Positions 10,983-22,055 of a stretch of 62,000 nt of DNA are shown here, piece after piece. The stretch is from Cryptomeria japonica (lineage: Eukaryota; Streptophyta; Pinopsida; Cupressales; Cupressaceae): positions 23,830,406 to 23,892,405 of the forward strand of contig NC_081409.1 of assembly GCF_030272615.1 (NCBI RefSeq), written 5' to 3'. Both the position numbers and the translations under genes were made by a program. Position 1 is the stretch's first letter; each line of letters opens with the position of its first letter. Below the pieces are notes generated by a model. It was not told the origin of the DNA, searched no databases, and saw only the letters and a program-made list of their open reading frames with translations.

Positions 10983-11500
10983 AGAACTTCGGAAACTTGG
11001 GTTCCTGAAGTGCGGAAGACAAGGAAGGAACTTCGGAACCTCGGGGTTCCGGAGTTCCGGGAAAGGGAAGAAGAGACTAAGCAAAAGGAAAAGGGGAGAC
11101 CTAGCAAAGGAACTTCGGAACCTCAGGGTTCCGGAGTTCCGCGGAACTGAAAAAGGCGAAGGAAGGAACTTCGAAACCTCGAGGTTCCGGAGTTTCAGAG
11201 AACAGAGAAAAGGCAAGGAGGGAAGGAACTTCAAAACCTCGGGGTTTTGGAGTTTCGAGAAAAGAAGGGGGCTCAGGGAATGGAACTTCGGAACCTCGGG
11301 GTTTCGGAGTTCCGAAGAAGGCAAGGAAAGGGAACTTCGGAACCTCAGGGTTCTGGAGCTCCGGAGAACTGAAAAGAAGGGAGAAGGAAAGGGAGGAACT
11401 CCGAAGTTCCGCGAAGAAGAAAGGAGAGGCAGCAAAGAGAAGTAACTTCGGAACCTCAGGGTTCCGGAGTTCCGAGGAAGGGAGGAAGACGAGGAGGGAA
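10983..11500. repeat. Hairpin minisatellite of LTR I (continues at 13477-13590)
   Basis: About eleven units spaced roughly 50-80 bp apart carry GGAACT...AGTTCC outer arms around CGGAACC-TCGG-GGTTCCG, a nearly uninterrupted hairpin of about 32 bp. Units lie near 10983, 11028, 11108, 11164, 11224, 11282, 11332, 11395 and 11443, then 13477 and 13540 after the F1 insertion. Open frames on both strands (for example 10936-11445 plus and 10923-11435 minus) come from the repeat and are not genes. Confidence 0.85.
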
Positions 11501-12053
11501 TGTAATGTCCCCTAATTGGTTAACATAAGTTTTAACCGTAATTAATCAATTTCCAATATATTTATAACTTAACTAAATCGATTAAGAGACAAAACTATCT
11601 TAACATGAATCCAACCTAGGATGTTCTACCCTTTTTGTAGCCTATCAAGTACTAGCTATCTTATCATACTAAATAATTAATCCTATTTTTGATATGTAAA
11701 TCATTTACGCCTTTTAATTAATAAATACTTATTATTATCAACTAATTAATAAATACTTTGTTTTGGTGATTTAATAATATTTATTAATTTACTAATTAAT
11801 TTGTAATGTCCCCTACCTGATTAACATAATTAATCTATCTCAATATACTAATATTGGTTGATTGAGAGACTAAACATAAAGTCAGATAGTGATATCTTTC
11901 AATTTATTGGTTATTAACAAGTACTTATGTAATTTTCCTCATTAGACGATCCTCATTAGACAATTAATCTTGTTATTCTTGTTATTGACTATTTACTAAG
12001 AGTTCTTTCTAATTCTTATTGATCTTATATTATTATTTCTTTGATCAAACATC

Positions 12054-12095
<42 letters not shown>

Positions 12096-13476
12096 TTAAC
12101 ATTTATTATGTATTAGCTTATTACCCTTTGTGTGAATCCTTAATACTACCATTGCTTATTAATCATATATATATATATAGTGCTAGTAAAGGCAGACATA
12201 TCTGACACATGTCAGATCTGGTCTACCATTGTTTGCTGTCCATATTAATATGATTATTGAATTCTGCCTAAAGACATTTTCGGACTCATATATTAAGAAA
12301 ATTCATATGAATGTAAATCATTATTTTTGTTCACTGTTATTAATATTAAACGGGTCATTATGTTTAGTCCCGATTTATCAATAACCTGTAGCAATGTATC
12401 CATTCATAATTTACTTTATCCTTATGTCTTATGATTATCATTTCAGTTTGACTGAATACGAATTCATTAGAAATTGCTTGCTAAATCTATGCTGCGATTT
12501 ATTTCATATTATCTAATCCTAGACATGCTGTATCTTACTGTATATTTAATAACAGATTATCATCAGATTTATATGCTTGAGAAATCTGTATGTGTGTATA
12601 CCTATCTGCTATGTGTCCTATATGTTCGGTTTGCTATAGACACTGACTGCTTAGTATTAACTCCTTGTTGTATCGAGCTGTAGTATATATATTTTCAATC
12701 TTATCTGTTCTCTTCTATCTCCCTTTTGGTCGGCCACCAGTTGTATATCCAACACGAGTCTATTAGCCATGGTCTATATATTTACGGATGCTTGTATGTT
12801 ATTCGCACCTCTGATCTGCTGTGTAGTATCCAATATGTATCGTTGTATCTTTAAGGGTACTGACTGCTGTATATATATTCACCTCTTACCTTTATCGCTG
12901 TGTTATATTATCTTCACCGACTGCAGAATATATTATAGAATGTAGTATATGGTATTAATTCCTTGTCCGTATTCCCTTTTCCCCGTTCTTCAAAAATGAA
13001 AAACCCCAATATATATGAAGCTCGATGGGTTTTATAGAAGTCATGACTAGCCTAAGAGACGCCACGCCTCATATACTATGATGGTTTGTTATAGACCGAT
13101 CAATATAATCGGTGATATGTTAAATCGAAATCATATTAGACAATCGGTTATAAACAACCGATGATTATAAACCATCCAAGCAACCTGATGACAAGGATGG
13201 AATCGGTTATGAGGGCATTAGTAATATTAATTGTATTAACATTATTAAATCCTATTAATAAAATGTGATTCACATATTACTAAATAATTTTTGTATAATA
13301 ATTTTCAATATTAATTTGTGAATAATAATAATAATATTTAATACTTAAATATTAATAAATAATATTTAATAATTAAATATTAATAATTTCAAATAATCAT
13401 TTGTTGATTATATTAGTCTATAATAATAATTGTTTCATTTAGATTTATAAATAACGATCAAGGAGGGGACATGACA
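11501..13476 (+). mobile_element. Solo LTR F1 (1,976 bp)
   Basis: The element begins TGTAATGTCCCCT and ends AGGGGACATGACA, with the 5-bp duplication GGGAA at 11496-11500 and 13477-13481. The two ends form an imperfect inverted repeat of about 13 bp. A second TGTAATGTCCCCT start occurs at 11803, suggesting an internal duplication or a nested relative without a recognisable end. The interior is AT-rich with a TA microsatellite and no long ORF. It interrupts the hairpin minisatellite of LTR I. Confidence 0.9.
12058..12093. repeat. (TA)n microsatellite
   Basis: About 17 uninterrupted AT dinucleotides lie inside solo LTR F1. Confidence 0.95.
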
Positions 13477-13751
13477 GGGAACTTCGAAACCTTGGGGTTC
13501 CGGAGTTCCAGAAAAGAAAAAAAGAGAAGGCAAAGAGAAGGAACCTTGGAACCTCGGGGTTCCGGAGTTCCGAGGAACATGAAAAAAAAGGGAAACAAAG
13601 GGAAGGGACTTCCTCCAAACAAGACAATATTTCTCACCTCATAATTCTTCTGCTTTTCTCCTTGATCAATTGGGGCAGCGTTGGTCCATGGATCGTATCT
13701 TTGATCGCCTCTTACTGATGGACCAAGGGTGTCATAAAATGACAACATTTT

Positions 13752-13825
13752 TGGCGATTTCTGCGGGATGCTTGCCTGCTAAGCATGAAGTCCAGAAGCC
13801 TTGAGCATCCATTGGGCACTGAGTC
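13752..13825 (+). other. Second primer-binding-site / antisense tRNA-Arg-like segment
   Basis: TGGCGATTTCTGCGGGA (13752-13768) resembles the tRNA-Arg primer-binding site. After about 22 unrelated bases, 13791-13825 matches the antisense of the tRNA-Arg anticodon-arm edge, D-arm (ATCCATTGGGC, identical to 1364-1374) and acceptor 5' strand (GAGTC). Part of the T-loop/anticodon portion is missing. It abuts a CAACA terminus at 13747, although LTR I itself seems to run on the minus strand, so the parent element is uncertain. Confidence 0.5.
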
Positions 13826-14625
13826 ATTGAAAAGACCCAAAACATGTGTACACCATCACTTGGAGGAAAATTGGAAACTAGAGCGCACACCCTCTTAAGG
13901 AGAATGTGGCAAGTGCACAAACACTTATGAAAGTGTTGGTTAACAGATTTGTTTCCTTCTTGAAATTTTAACTATTATCCTCTTAAAGCAAAATATGACT
14001 TTGTTTTACCCTTTAGAAAGAAACAAATATACCAACAATTGGAAGAATTAATGAAAACTCAACCTCTGCATTAGAGGGCAGCTCCTCGAATGATTTACAA
14101 TGAATTTATTATACAATTGATATGCTAACACTTTTAACCAGAAAGCATTGAAAGGGTCCAGCATTTATCCATCAACACAAATAAATGCCTCCAAAACTGC
14201 AACATAAGGAAATGTCTCAAAGAATATTCAAAGGAGAGTTCACAGACTCTGATTTATAACATACTTGCTGTATAAATTCAAAACAAAATAGGGACTCAGT
14301 AAAAACTAATGGCTCGATCGATACTCTCTCATGCCTCACAGGGCAAGGGGGATTCAGCAAATCAATACAATGTGAGTCGTCCAACAACCAATAATAAACA
14401 TGAACTGAGAAGAAATACAGAGATAACTGATCACCAAGTTATATTGTGCCCATAACAACTTAAGAAAGATTATGAATCTCAGAACGCACAGATTCAAAGA
14501 TAACACAACATTTCATTGATAACCAGTCATTGTATCATCCAAACAATTCATATCAGAAACCAAAATTTTATCTGCTGCTCCCAAAATCATAGTTTTCGGA
14601 ACCTATACAAAGACAAGCTCTTCAG

Positions 14626-14634
14626 CTTAAATAG
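14626..14634 (-). promoter_or_regulatory. TATA-like box of LTR D
   Basis: The minus strand reads CTATTTAAG just downstream of the LTR ORF. Element C has the same nine bases at 33594-33602, in the same place relative to its ORF. Confidence 0.5.
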
Positions 14635-14765
14635 CCACAAGGCCATAGTTTTTACATGATCAAATAACATTTACTTTCACCCAGGTGAAAGAAACCGTTT
14701 AAAGCAACATAAAAGAAAACTATATTAATAGCCACTAAAAGGCTGACATTTCATTTTCAGATCAG

Positions 14766-15844
14766 CTAGGCTTCCACCGTGGCAGAGGAGGTTACAGGCT
14801 TGTCCTGCTTTGCTACAGAACCACGCCATTCAAGGTGCGCTGCCGAGAACTTTAAGATGACTTGGAAATAGGGCAGACCGATACGCAGGATCCTCTGCTT
14901 CCACACTTCTTTGTCTATATTTACCTGTGTAACTTTCGCCTTGTGAACCTCTAAATTGTCCGAATAGACAATGAGCATTGATTCAATCCTTGCCGCTTTT
15001 GAAAAATCATCAATGGTCAAGGATTTTGTTGTCTGAATGAACTGGATCCTTTCTTGAAAAACCTTAGTCATGTCTGCAACTTCTTCGATTACCTTGGCGC
15101 CCTCCTTCATGAGTTGAATATCAATACACTTGAGGTCCTTCTGCATCGTGTCAATCAAGTCAGTCAATCCTTTGAGCAGCTTGGTGGATTCTTCATGGCC
15201 CTGCTTGGTGATCGAATTGCGCAATTCCACGTTTTTCTTTGACACGTACAGCACATTGTCATCCAAGTTCTCCACCGGTTTCTCAGCCAGGAATTTCATC
15301 ACTCCATACTTCTGAACATCGTTTATTTGTGCGAGGACTCCTACCCACTTAATCCTTTCTTTTTCCCAGGCGGTCGTTTCCAATTCAAGCTCTTTACTCA
15401 CAGTTTCAGCATCCTTATAAACTTTAACCAGATTACTAATATAATCTAACCCTTGTTGTATTATCAGGTCCAACCATTTATTAAACATCTCCGTCACTAC
15501 CTTGTTCCTTTGAACCTGATCTAGCATTTTATGGTTTGCTGGTGATTTAGGGTCAAATGACACTGGTATCTGCAATAATGGTTGGGGATCTGGGTTGTGG
15601 ATAGCATTGATGTACTCAACCATCTGTGTGACAGCTTGCTTCAGTTCTCTTTTATCCTTTTCATCTTTCCAAGTCCTTGAAATTATCCTCTTCGTGGAGG
15701 ATTCCAGATGCTTAACATCTACAGCGCTTGAAGCAACCCCCAACTCTATCTTCTCCACAGTGAAATCCTCCTCCGTAGCCTTGTCTGCGTTTCTTCCAGG
15801 AATGGGTTTGGCAACTTCGGCTGTCCAGTGACCTGTTGTGTCAT
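14766..15844 (-). pseudogene. LTR-encoded ORF of element D, C-terminal part
   Basis: An open frame of about 358 codons runs on the minus strand from the B2 insertion site to a stop at 14766. It is in frame with the piece at 20877-21330 once B2 and one target repeat are removed, so B2 landed inside this ORF. It is rich in Lys/Glu and predicted helical, with coiled-coil character, and has no recognised domain. Order and spacing of short blocks (IHNP; a W followed by an amphipathic helix) match the ORF in the element C LTR (29717-33352): C has LHNP and KEWMQDI where D has IHNP and NKWLDLI. The two ORFs are therefore diverged homologues. A start codon is not identifiable here. Confidence 0.6.
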
Positions 15845-16370
15845 TGTTGTGACGTTTTCACACATCGCCCCATTGCAAATGGGGACCCTTGCCTTTTTGC
15901 TTTCTAAGGTTTATTTTCTAGGTTTTTTTTAGGGTTTTGTCAATTGGCCTTTGCATTTTGAGTGTTGTCGGGGAGATCAATAAGATAGCAAGTCCGGCTT
16001 GAGTGATGTCCTGATCCTAAAATTTGGCTAAGTCTGAAAGTCCTGATCCTGAAATTTGACTAAGTCTGGAAACTGAAAAACCTCCAAAAACTAGATTTTG
16101 CAATATAACTATAAGTCTGGCTTGAGTGATGTCCTGATCCTAAAATTTGGCTAAGTCTGAAAGTCTTGATCCTGAAATTTGACTAAGTCTGGAAACTGAA
16201 AAACCTCCAAAAACTAGATTTTGCAATATAACTCCTGGAGGTCTGAAACCACTCTCAAACATCCTGAAAGTATATATGGAATATAACTTAAAGTATAAGT
16301 CTTTCTTCTTTCTTATACTTAAATGTTATATTCCATAAAAATTATCCTGATAGAGAGTTCAAAAAGTCAA

Positions 16371-18480
16371 ATTTCGCTCCTGTCCTTCACTGAGGATCCA
16401 GAGCGAAAAGCGCTCCTGTCCCTCTCCAAGGGTCCAAGGCGAATCGCTCCTGTCCCTCACCAAGGGTCCAGAACGAAAAGGCTTAGTGGAGTCATTCCTG
16501 ACCTTGTTTTGGTCAAATTGAGACATCAAAGGCATGATGGAGGACAAAATGAACGTGATAGAGCATCCAGACTTGATTAAGGACGATGAAATGATGGAGT
16601 TTTTGTCTAGAAAGGTAAAAGCGCTCCTATCCCTCTCTGAAGGACCAGAGCGATTTTATTCATATACACATTTTTAGACCTTGTTTGGACTCGAACTCTT
16701 ATTCATGGCGTGTAACAAGATGATATCTTCCTTAGCCAAGACATTTCATGGTGAAAAGTGAAGCATTTTGGCCTCGAAGACAAAATTCGCTCCTGTCCCT
16801 CACTGAAGGACCGAAGCTTGAATTTCAAATTTGCACTGTTCTTGTAGGATCGAGACAATTTTATGATTTGAAGAGACCAAGGAAAACATGATTTATCTAT
16901 TGAATATAACTTGGAAGGCTAACAAAGGACAGATAAGCTTGGATTTGCAAAATAGCTCCTGTCCCTCTCCAAGGGACCAGGACGAAAAACCTAATATCCA
17001 GTCCTTCTCGCCAAGTTTGGACAAATCTAAGCCAAGGCGTGAATTTGAAATGATGTTTAAAATGCCTTGAGGTGGAATTGAGATGCGAGAGTTGCAAATT
17101 TTGACGACAACTGGCAAAATTCGCTCTTGTCCCTCACTAAAGGACCAGGGCGATTTTTATAAAATCAATAATTTCCCTCCAAAACCACACCAAGGCAAGG
17201 TTGTGCAAGATGAGAAATATCTTTCGAAAAATGGTGAACAAGGAATTGCCTCCAAGAATCGACAATCCTAGACTCAAATGCAAAAATCACTCCTGTCCCT
17301 CACTGAAGGACCAGGGCGAAAATCTCTAGAACATCAATTTTGCCTTGCAAAAAATGAGTTGAACATGCACTGAAGGGACGAAAGGGATCATTGCTAGCCC
17401 CACAACGTGAATTGGCAATTAAAAAATGAAGGATTGAGGACAAAAGTGAAAAGGCCCTCCCGTCCCTCTCCAAGGGTCCAGAACGAAAAGCGCTCCCATC
17501 CCTCTCCAAGGGTCTAGAGCGAAAAGCGCTCCCGTCCCTCACCAAGGGACCAAGGCGAAGTGCTCCCGTCCCTCACTAAGGGACCAGGGCGAAAAGACTT
17601 ATTTGAGCCATTCCTGGCCTTGTTTGGTTAAATTGAGACGTCAAGGGCATGATGAAAGATGAATTACACATGTTGGAGCATCCAGGCTTAATTGAAGGCA
17701 ATGAAATGATGGAGCTTTTGTCTAAGAGGATAAATTCACCCTTGTCCCTCACTGAAGGACCAGAGCGATTTTCTTTATACACACCTTTTTAGACCTTTCT
17801 CGGACTTGAACTCTTGTTCATGGCTTGTAACAGGATGATATCTTCCCTAGCAAAGGAATTTCGAGATGAAAAGTATAACGATTTGGCTAGAGGGCAAAAT
17901 TCGCTCCTGTCCCTCACTGAAGGACCGGTGCTTGAATTCCAAATTTGCTTCATTTTTGCAAGATTAAAGTGATTTTACGATTTGAAGAGGCTAAGGGAAG
18001 CATGTTTTGTCCATTGAATATAATTTAAGCAGTCTACAAAGGAGTAAAACAACCTAAAATGTGAAAACTGCTCCTGTCCCTCACCAAAGGACCGTCCCAC
18101 TTTTTCAAAAGTGCTCCCGTCCCTCACTGAAGGACTATCCCACTTTTCTAAAAATACAAATTTCTTGCAAAGGCAAGGCAAGTTGCGTGATTGAAATGAA
18201 TGAAAGAGGGCAAGATTCATCCATTGAAGATAATTTGGAAGACTAGCAAAGGACGAATTGGCTTGTAATTGCAAAAGTGCTCCCGTACCTCACTGAAGGA
18301 CCATCCCACTTTTTCAAGTTTCTCTTCTTTGTTTGATATTTTATGGCAAAACTTGATTTGGATGCGAAGGACGAATGATGTTTTATGCCTTGGACGCAAT
18401 TGAGAGGTTTAAAGAGCAAAAAGTATGCCTAAAAATGAAAAAAGTGCTCCCGTCCCTCTCCAAGGGACCAGAGCGCTTAA
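16371..18480 (+). repeat. Array of ~18 hairpin repeats (B2)
   Basis: Units have the form CGCTCCTGTCCCT-CTCCA-AGGGAC-CAGAGCG, with loops of 5-8 nt and variants GTCCCTCACTGAAGGAC. Copies lie near 16371, 16408, 16443, 16618, 16785, 16950, 17120, 17287, 17453, 17489, 17524, 17558, 17730, 17900, 18068, 18110, 18277 and 18444. Outside local clusters the spacing is 165-175 bp, the same as in B1. Relative to B1 the second base pair of the inner stem is flipped from A:T to T:A. Confidence 0.85.
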
Positions 18481-19986
18481 CATGTGCATTCTTTTTTTTG
18501 CCATATCCCAACGTTAATATCCTCCAAATCGCATTAGATGCCAAATTGCTAACTTTGGAATATTTGAAAAAATTAATTAAATTGGCATTTAATAAATTAA
18601 TTTTGGGCCTCAAAAAATTGAATTTCTATTATAAAGGCATTTAAATTAATTTTTGTGAAATTAAAAATTAAAAGTTGAGCGCACAAGGCATTATTTTGCT
18701 TTTATTTGACAAGTCGGCCTACTCCTTTTGAGGTTTTATTTATTATTTCACCTTTTATTTGCTAAGTCGGCCTCATGGGTAAGTGGAAGGTGAGCGTTCT
18801 ATATATTGGAGGAGTGTTGCTTCACATTTCAAATCATTCAATCATCCTTTCCTAAGTGCGAAATTGGAGAGCAATTTGAGGAGCGAAATCCAGAGGAGTG
18901 GGGCGAAATTCATCTTGAAGGCTATTGGAGAGGCGTATTTCTTGCTAGATTGGAGGATAAATTCCAGATGTTTTGAAGGTATTTGAAGGCGAATTTCCAG
19001 ATTTTTGAAGAGGAAGGTGGAGTTCTTTTCCAAGCTAAAGGAGGTGCATTTTATCCAAGGGAGAGCTTTGATCTACACTTTGCCTAGCAAAATTCATCTA
19101 TTTTTACATCATTTCTTAGAGTTAATTCTCAAGAGGAGGTATGGCAAAATCATCTTGACACCCTTATTCAAGGTTTGATTTTTTTAGACATTTTTTAGAA
19201 AAGTCTAAGTATTGCATGGTTAATTAGGAAATGATAACTCAAGATTTATCATGAAGTTTCCTAATTAAAATCTTGAATCTTCCTTTTAAAGTTTAATTTT
19301 TAGATTTCAAGATATATTACTAATTTTGAAATGTTGTGTAGGTATCAAGATGGCGACTCCCGAGCTTGAAGGATCTACAAGTCGGAAGGCTCTCCTCAAG
19401 GAAAATCAAGCCAGATCAAGGGCGGTCTCCTCCAAGAAGATCAAGCAAGGACAAGGGCAACCTCCTCCAGTCTAGCATCGACAAGGATGGCTTTCTTCGA
19501 TCAAGCATCATCAGGATAGGGGCGACCTCTTCAAATCCAGCGTTCCAAGGCGAGGTACATCATCATCCTGCAAATCAAGGACACAAGAAGTCAAAGCAAA
19601 GGGTTCGTTGAAGAAGCAGATAGTTCCAGAAGAATTAATTAAAGCTAGCTTCTCAACAACATCAAGTTGAATATCTACCAAGTTCCAAGTGTCAAATGAG
19701 GTGGCATCCTAGTCATCACTTCTCCAGTCAGTGTGGTCCACCTCAGCATGTCCAGATTCAATGTACCTAACTCATGAAAGGTGGCACAAACTTCGATGTA
19801 CCTACCCCAGCTATTCATTGGTGGAATTTTCCAAAGAGGACATGTGTCCAAGCAATACAATTTTATCATTGGTCAAGCATTAAATATTATGTAATGGGTG
19901 TAACAAACCCTAATTAGGGTTTTCATTGTAAAATCTTGGCCATTGATCTCAAATTGATCTAAGCCATCGAATTGTATTGAGGGCAC

Positions 19987-19994
19987 TATATAAG
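19987..19994 (+). promoter_or_regulatory. TATA box of LTR B2
   Basis: TATATAAG in the same GGCAC...CCCTGGC context as B1, followed by TCATTTGTAAAGG. Confidence 0.7.
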
Positions 19995-20876
19995 CCCTGG
20001 CATTTCATTTGTAAAGGGAATAAAATAGAATAGGAGTTGGAAGCCGTCAGAAAGGAGTTAGTGAATAGAGAGTAGTTAGAAGGTGATTAGAATAGCAATT
20101 AGAGTAGAGTAGAGGGAGAAGGCAAAGATTGTTGCCAAGATGTTGTTGTAAGAGACTTGTAAAACTTAATTGAAGAAATGGTGAAATTTATGGGTCGATT
20201 CGACAATTTGCATGGTCTTTATACTTCTCATATTTGATTTCATGTTATTAGATGAGTGGAAGAAATGTGCTTGATTGATGGTGAAATTCGTATATTCATA
20301 CTACTAGCAGTTTGTTGATTGCAGACTTGCCTTGCGTAGTCAACTGGAATCGTTCAGCTTAAGCTTAACTTCAATTGTCACTTCTTCATTGATATGCATC
20401 AGCTTGATGGTGTCTATGCTTGCAGTGATGATTTGAACATCATAAAGCTTTCCTTCGAAGATCGCACTAACCTTGTGGAGATGGTCCTGCGATGTCAAAA
20501 CAAGACTTAGTTAGAATTTCATCAAAGATCATTCATTGCTCCTACATTCTTAGTATTAGGATTAGATTCTTTCCTCACCTTCATCTTTTTTCCATTTTTC
20601 CAAATCTAAGCTAGTAAAAGCCTGTGTTCCAGCAATATTCAAAGCAGATCAGAAGTTCAATCATCAAATGTAAGTCCCCTTGTGATTTCAGCAAATCACA
20701 TCATACCACAGAGAGCTTATCCACACGTAGAGACCCTACATACAAGAACCTTGGAGTCATCCTGATTGATCCTTTCTCACGATATCTTCAGCAATCAGAG
20801 GCTTTACTCAAGAGAGGATAAGGTACCCTTGGGTATTTTATTCTGTGTTTGATAGTGTACAAAATACACGTCAACA

Positions 20877-21330
20877 GTCATCCACATCAAGCATTGCTTG
20901 TGTTTTGAGCTTTTTTGGCTTTGATGTCTTTCCCAAGTATCTGCTAACCATGTCCTCCATCGGAATTGTGACCGGCACCACACTCCTCTTTTTTCCAATG
21001 GCAGCTTCCAACCATCTTGGTGCAATTGCAGGTTCCTTAGGTGGCGGAGTGGTCCATGCATCTGGTGAAGTAACAATTACCAAGGTATTCATGGGATCCT
21101 ATTGAATTTCCACTTCTTTATTTGTGTCCATTCTTGCATCCCGGGCTCGCTTTGATCTTGTGAATCCATTGTTTGTTCAAGCTCTTCAATGGGGTCCAAG
21201 TCTACAACGACCTATTTCAGGACAGGCTCCCTACTCTTCTTTTTGCTTCTGGACCGAGTTACTCGGGCAATTGTAAGACTGGATGGCGACCTTTTTGACC
21301 TTCTTGGTTGAATTTTCTCTACAATGGGCT
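20877..21330 (-). pseudogene. LTR-encoded ORF of element D, middle part
   Basis: This minus-strand piece joins in frame to 14766-15844 across B2. Its block RWLEAAIGKKR...MEDMVSRYLGK parallels EWLNARAQRR...LEDIFSRMDQAK of the element C LTR ORF. An in-frame TAG just before the MNTLV segment, and further breaks towards 21330, show decay. The N-terminal region corresponding to the first half of the C protein is not recognisable. Confidence 0.55.
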
Positions 21331-21489
21331 TTGAGACACCTCCTTAATTATCTATCACTTCCGCACAAGTAATTTGATGTTCTCATGATTACTTTCCACA
21401 TTTAGAATTTTAAATTGCCAAATAAGGGAATATTCCTTCTTGTCGCGCCGCTTTTATTTCCACCAAAAAGCTTTAGAGTTAGTTTTGAA

Positions 21490-21925
21490 AAGAACCCATG
21501 AACCTTGAACCGTTTGACAAAAAGGTTCATCGGTTCAAGTTCACTTAAGAAATATAACAGTGAGTGGGCGGCACACAAAACAACACCGGGAACGAGCGAC
21601 AAAAGAAAAGGACTATTAAACGTGAACCTTGAACCTTTTAAACCGCTTGAAATTTGGTTCAAGGTTCAAGGTCACATATCAACTCAAAACATAAGGACTC
21701 ACGCTCGTCATATAACGATACATTGCCGTGACTCATCAAAAGGCATTTTGAACGTTGAACCTTGAACCACTTGAAATTTGGTTCAACGGGTTCAAAACTT
21801 CAATGACCACAAACAAAAGCGCACTTGTTCGCACGACGATAGACCAAAAACAACTCTCTTTTAAAACGTGCTTTGAACCTTGAACCATTCGAACCTTTTT
21901 TTAAAGAGTTCAACGGTTCAAGTAC
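21490..21925. repeat. Hairpin repeats of LTR D
   Basis: Four units near 21498, 21619, 21751 and 21870 (spacing about 120-130 bp) carry TGAACCTTGAACC followed within 15-25 bp by its complement GGTTCAAGGTTC or a decayed form. The second unit pairs almost perfectly over 13 bp. They lie just inside the U3 start at 22047. Confidence 0.75.
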
Positions 21926-22047
21926 AAGGAGAAGAAGTAAAGGCACGGAAGGCAACCCGCAAATTTGAATATTTAAAAGGGAAAAATTACGGGTGGACTA
22001 ACAGAAAACAAAACAACTTCTAGCTAATATTTACATAGTCATCAACA

Positions 22048-22055
22048 CCCTCTTC
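22048..22055 (-). other. Polypurine tract of element D
   Basis: The minus strand reads GAAGAGGG immediately before TGTTGATG, the LTR start, and overlaps the integrase stop codon region. This is the expected plus-strand primer position. Confidence 0.6.

Larger units (their letters stand above)
9981..13747 (-). mobile_element. LTR I, minus orientation, split by LTR F1
   Basis: On the minus strand the element appears to start at 13747 with TGTTGTCATTTTATGACA, itself a 6-bp stem with a TTT loop. It runs through a hairpin minisatellite, then a TATA box at 10611-10620 with TCATTGTAAAGG downstream as in LTRs B1 and B2, and plausibly ends GCTCAACA at 9981. No matching target duplication was found, so the 9981 end is approximate. 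F1 (11501-13476) is inserted in the minisatellite. Confidence 0.5.
15845..20876 (+). mobile_element. Solo LTR B2 (5,032 bp)
   Basis: The element begins TGTTGTGACG and ends CGTCAACA, with the 5-bp duplication GTCAT at 15840-15844 and 20877-20881. It has the same plan as B1: twin stem-loops (15845-15884), long hairpin (16276-16336), hairpin array (16371-18480), TATA box (19987) and R-U5. A segment of about 120 bp is tandemly duplicated at 15990-16233. Two stretches flanking the array are strongly alike in B1 and B2, while the array units differ in sequence. A short frame at 19350-19470 and an SKKIKQGQGQPPP-like peptide are not supported as a gene. It lies inside the ORF of LTR D. Confidence 0.93.
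13934..22047 (-). mobile_element. 3' LTR of gypsy element D, split by solo LTR B2
   Basis: On the minus strand the LTR starts TGTTGATGAC at 22047, directly after a purine tract and the integrase stop codon, and ends AACCAACA at 13934. Without B2 it is about 3.1 kb. It contains four GAACCTTGAACC hairpin repeats (21490-21925), remnants of a large ORF (21330 to 14766), a TATA-like CTATTTAAG (14626-14634) and about 0.7 kb of R-U5. The order is the same as in element C. The 5' LTR and most of gag-pol are missing. Confidence 0.7.

Noticed and set aside
10923-11445. Overlapping ~170-aa ORFs on both strands
   Set aside because: Both are translations of the GGAACTTCGG hairpin minisatellite; the protein repeats follow the DNA repeat.
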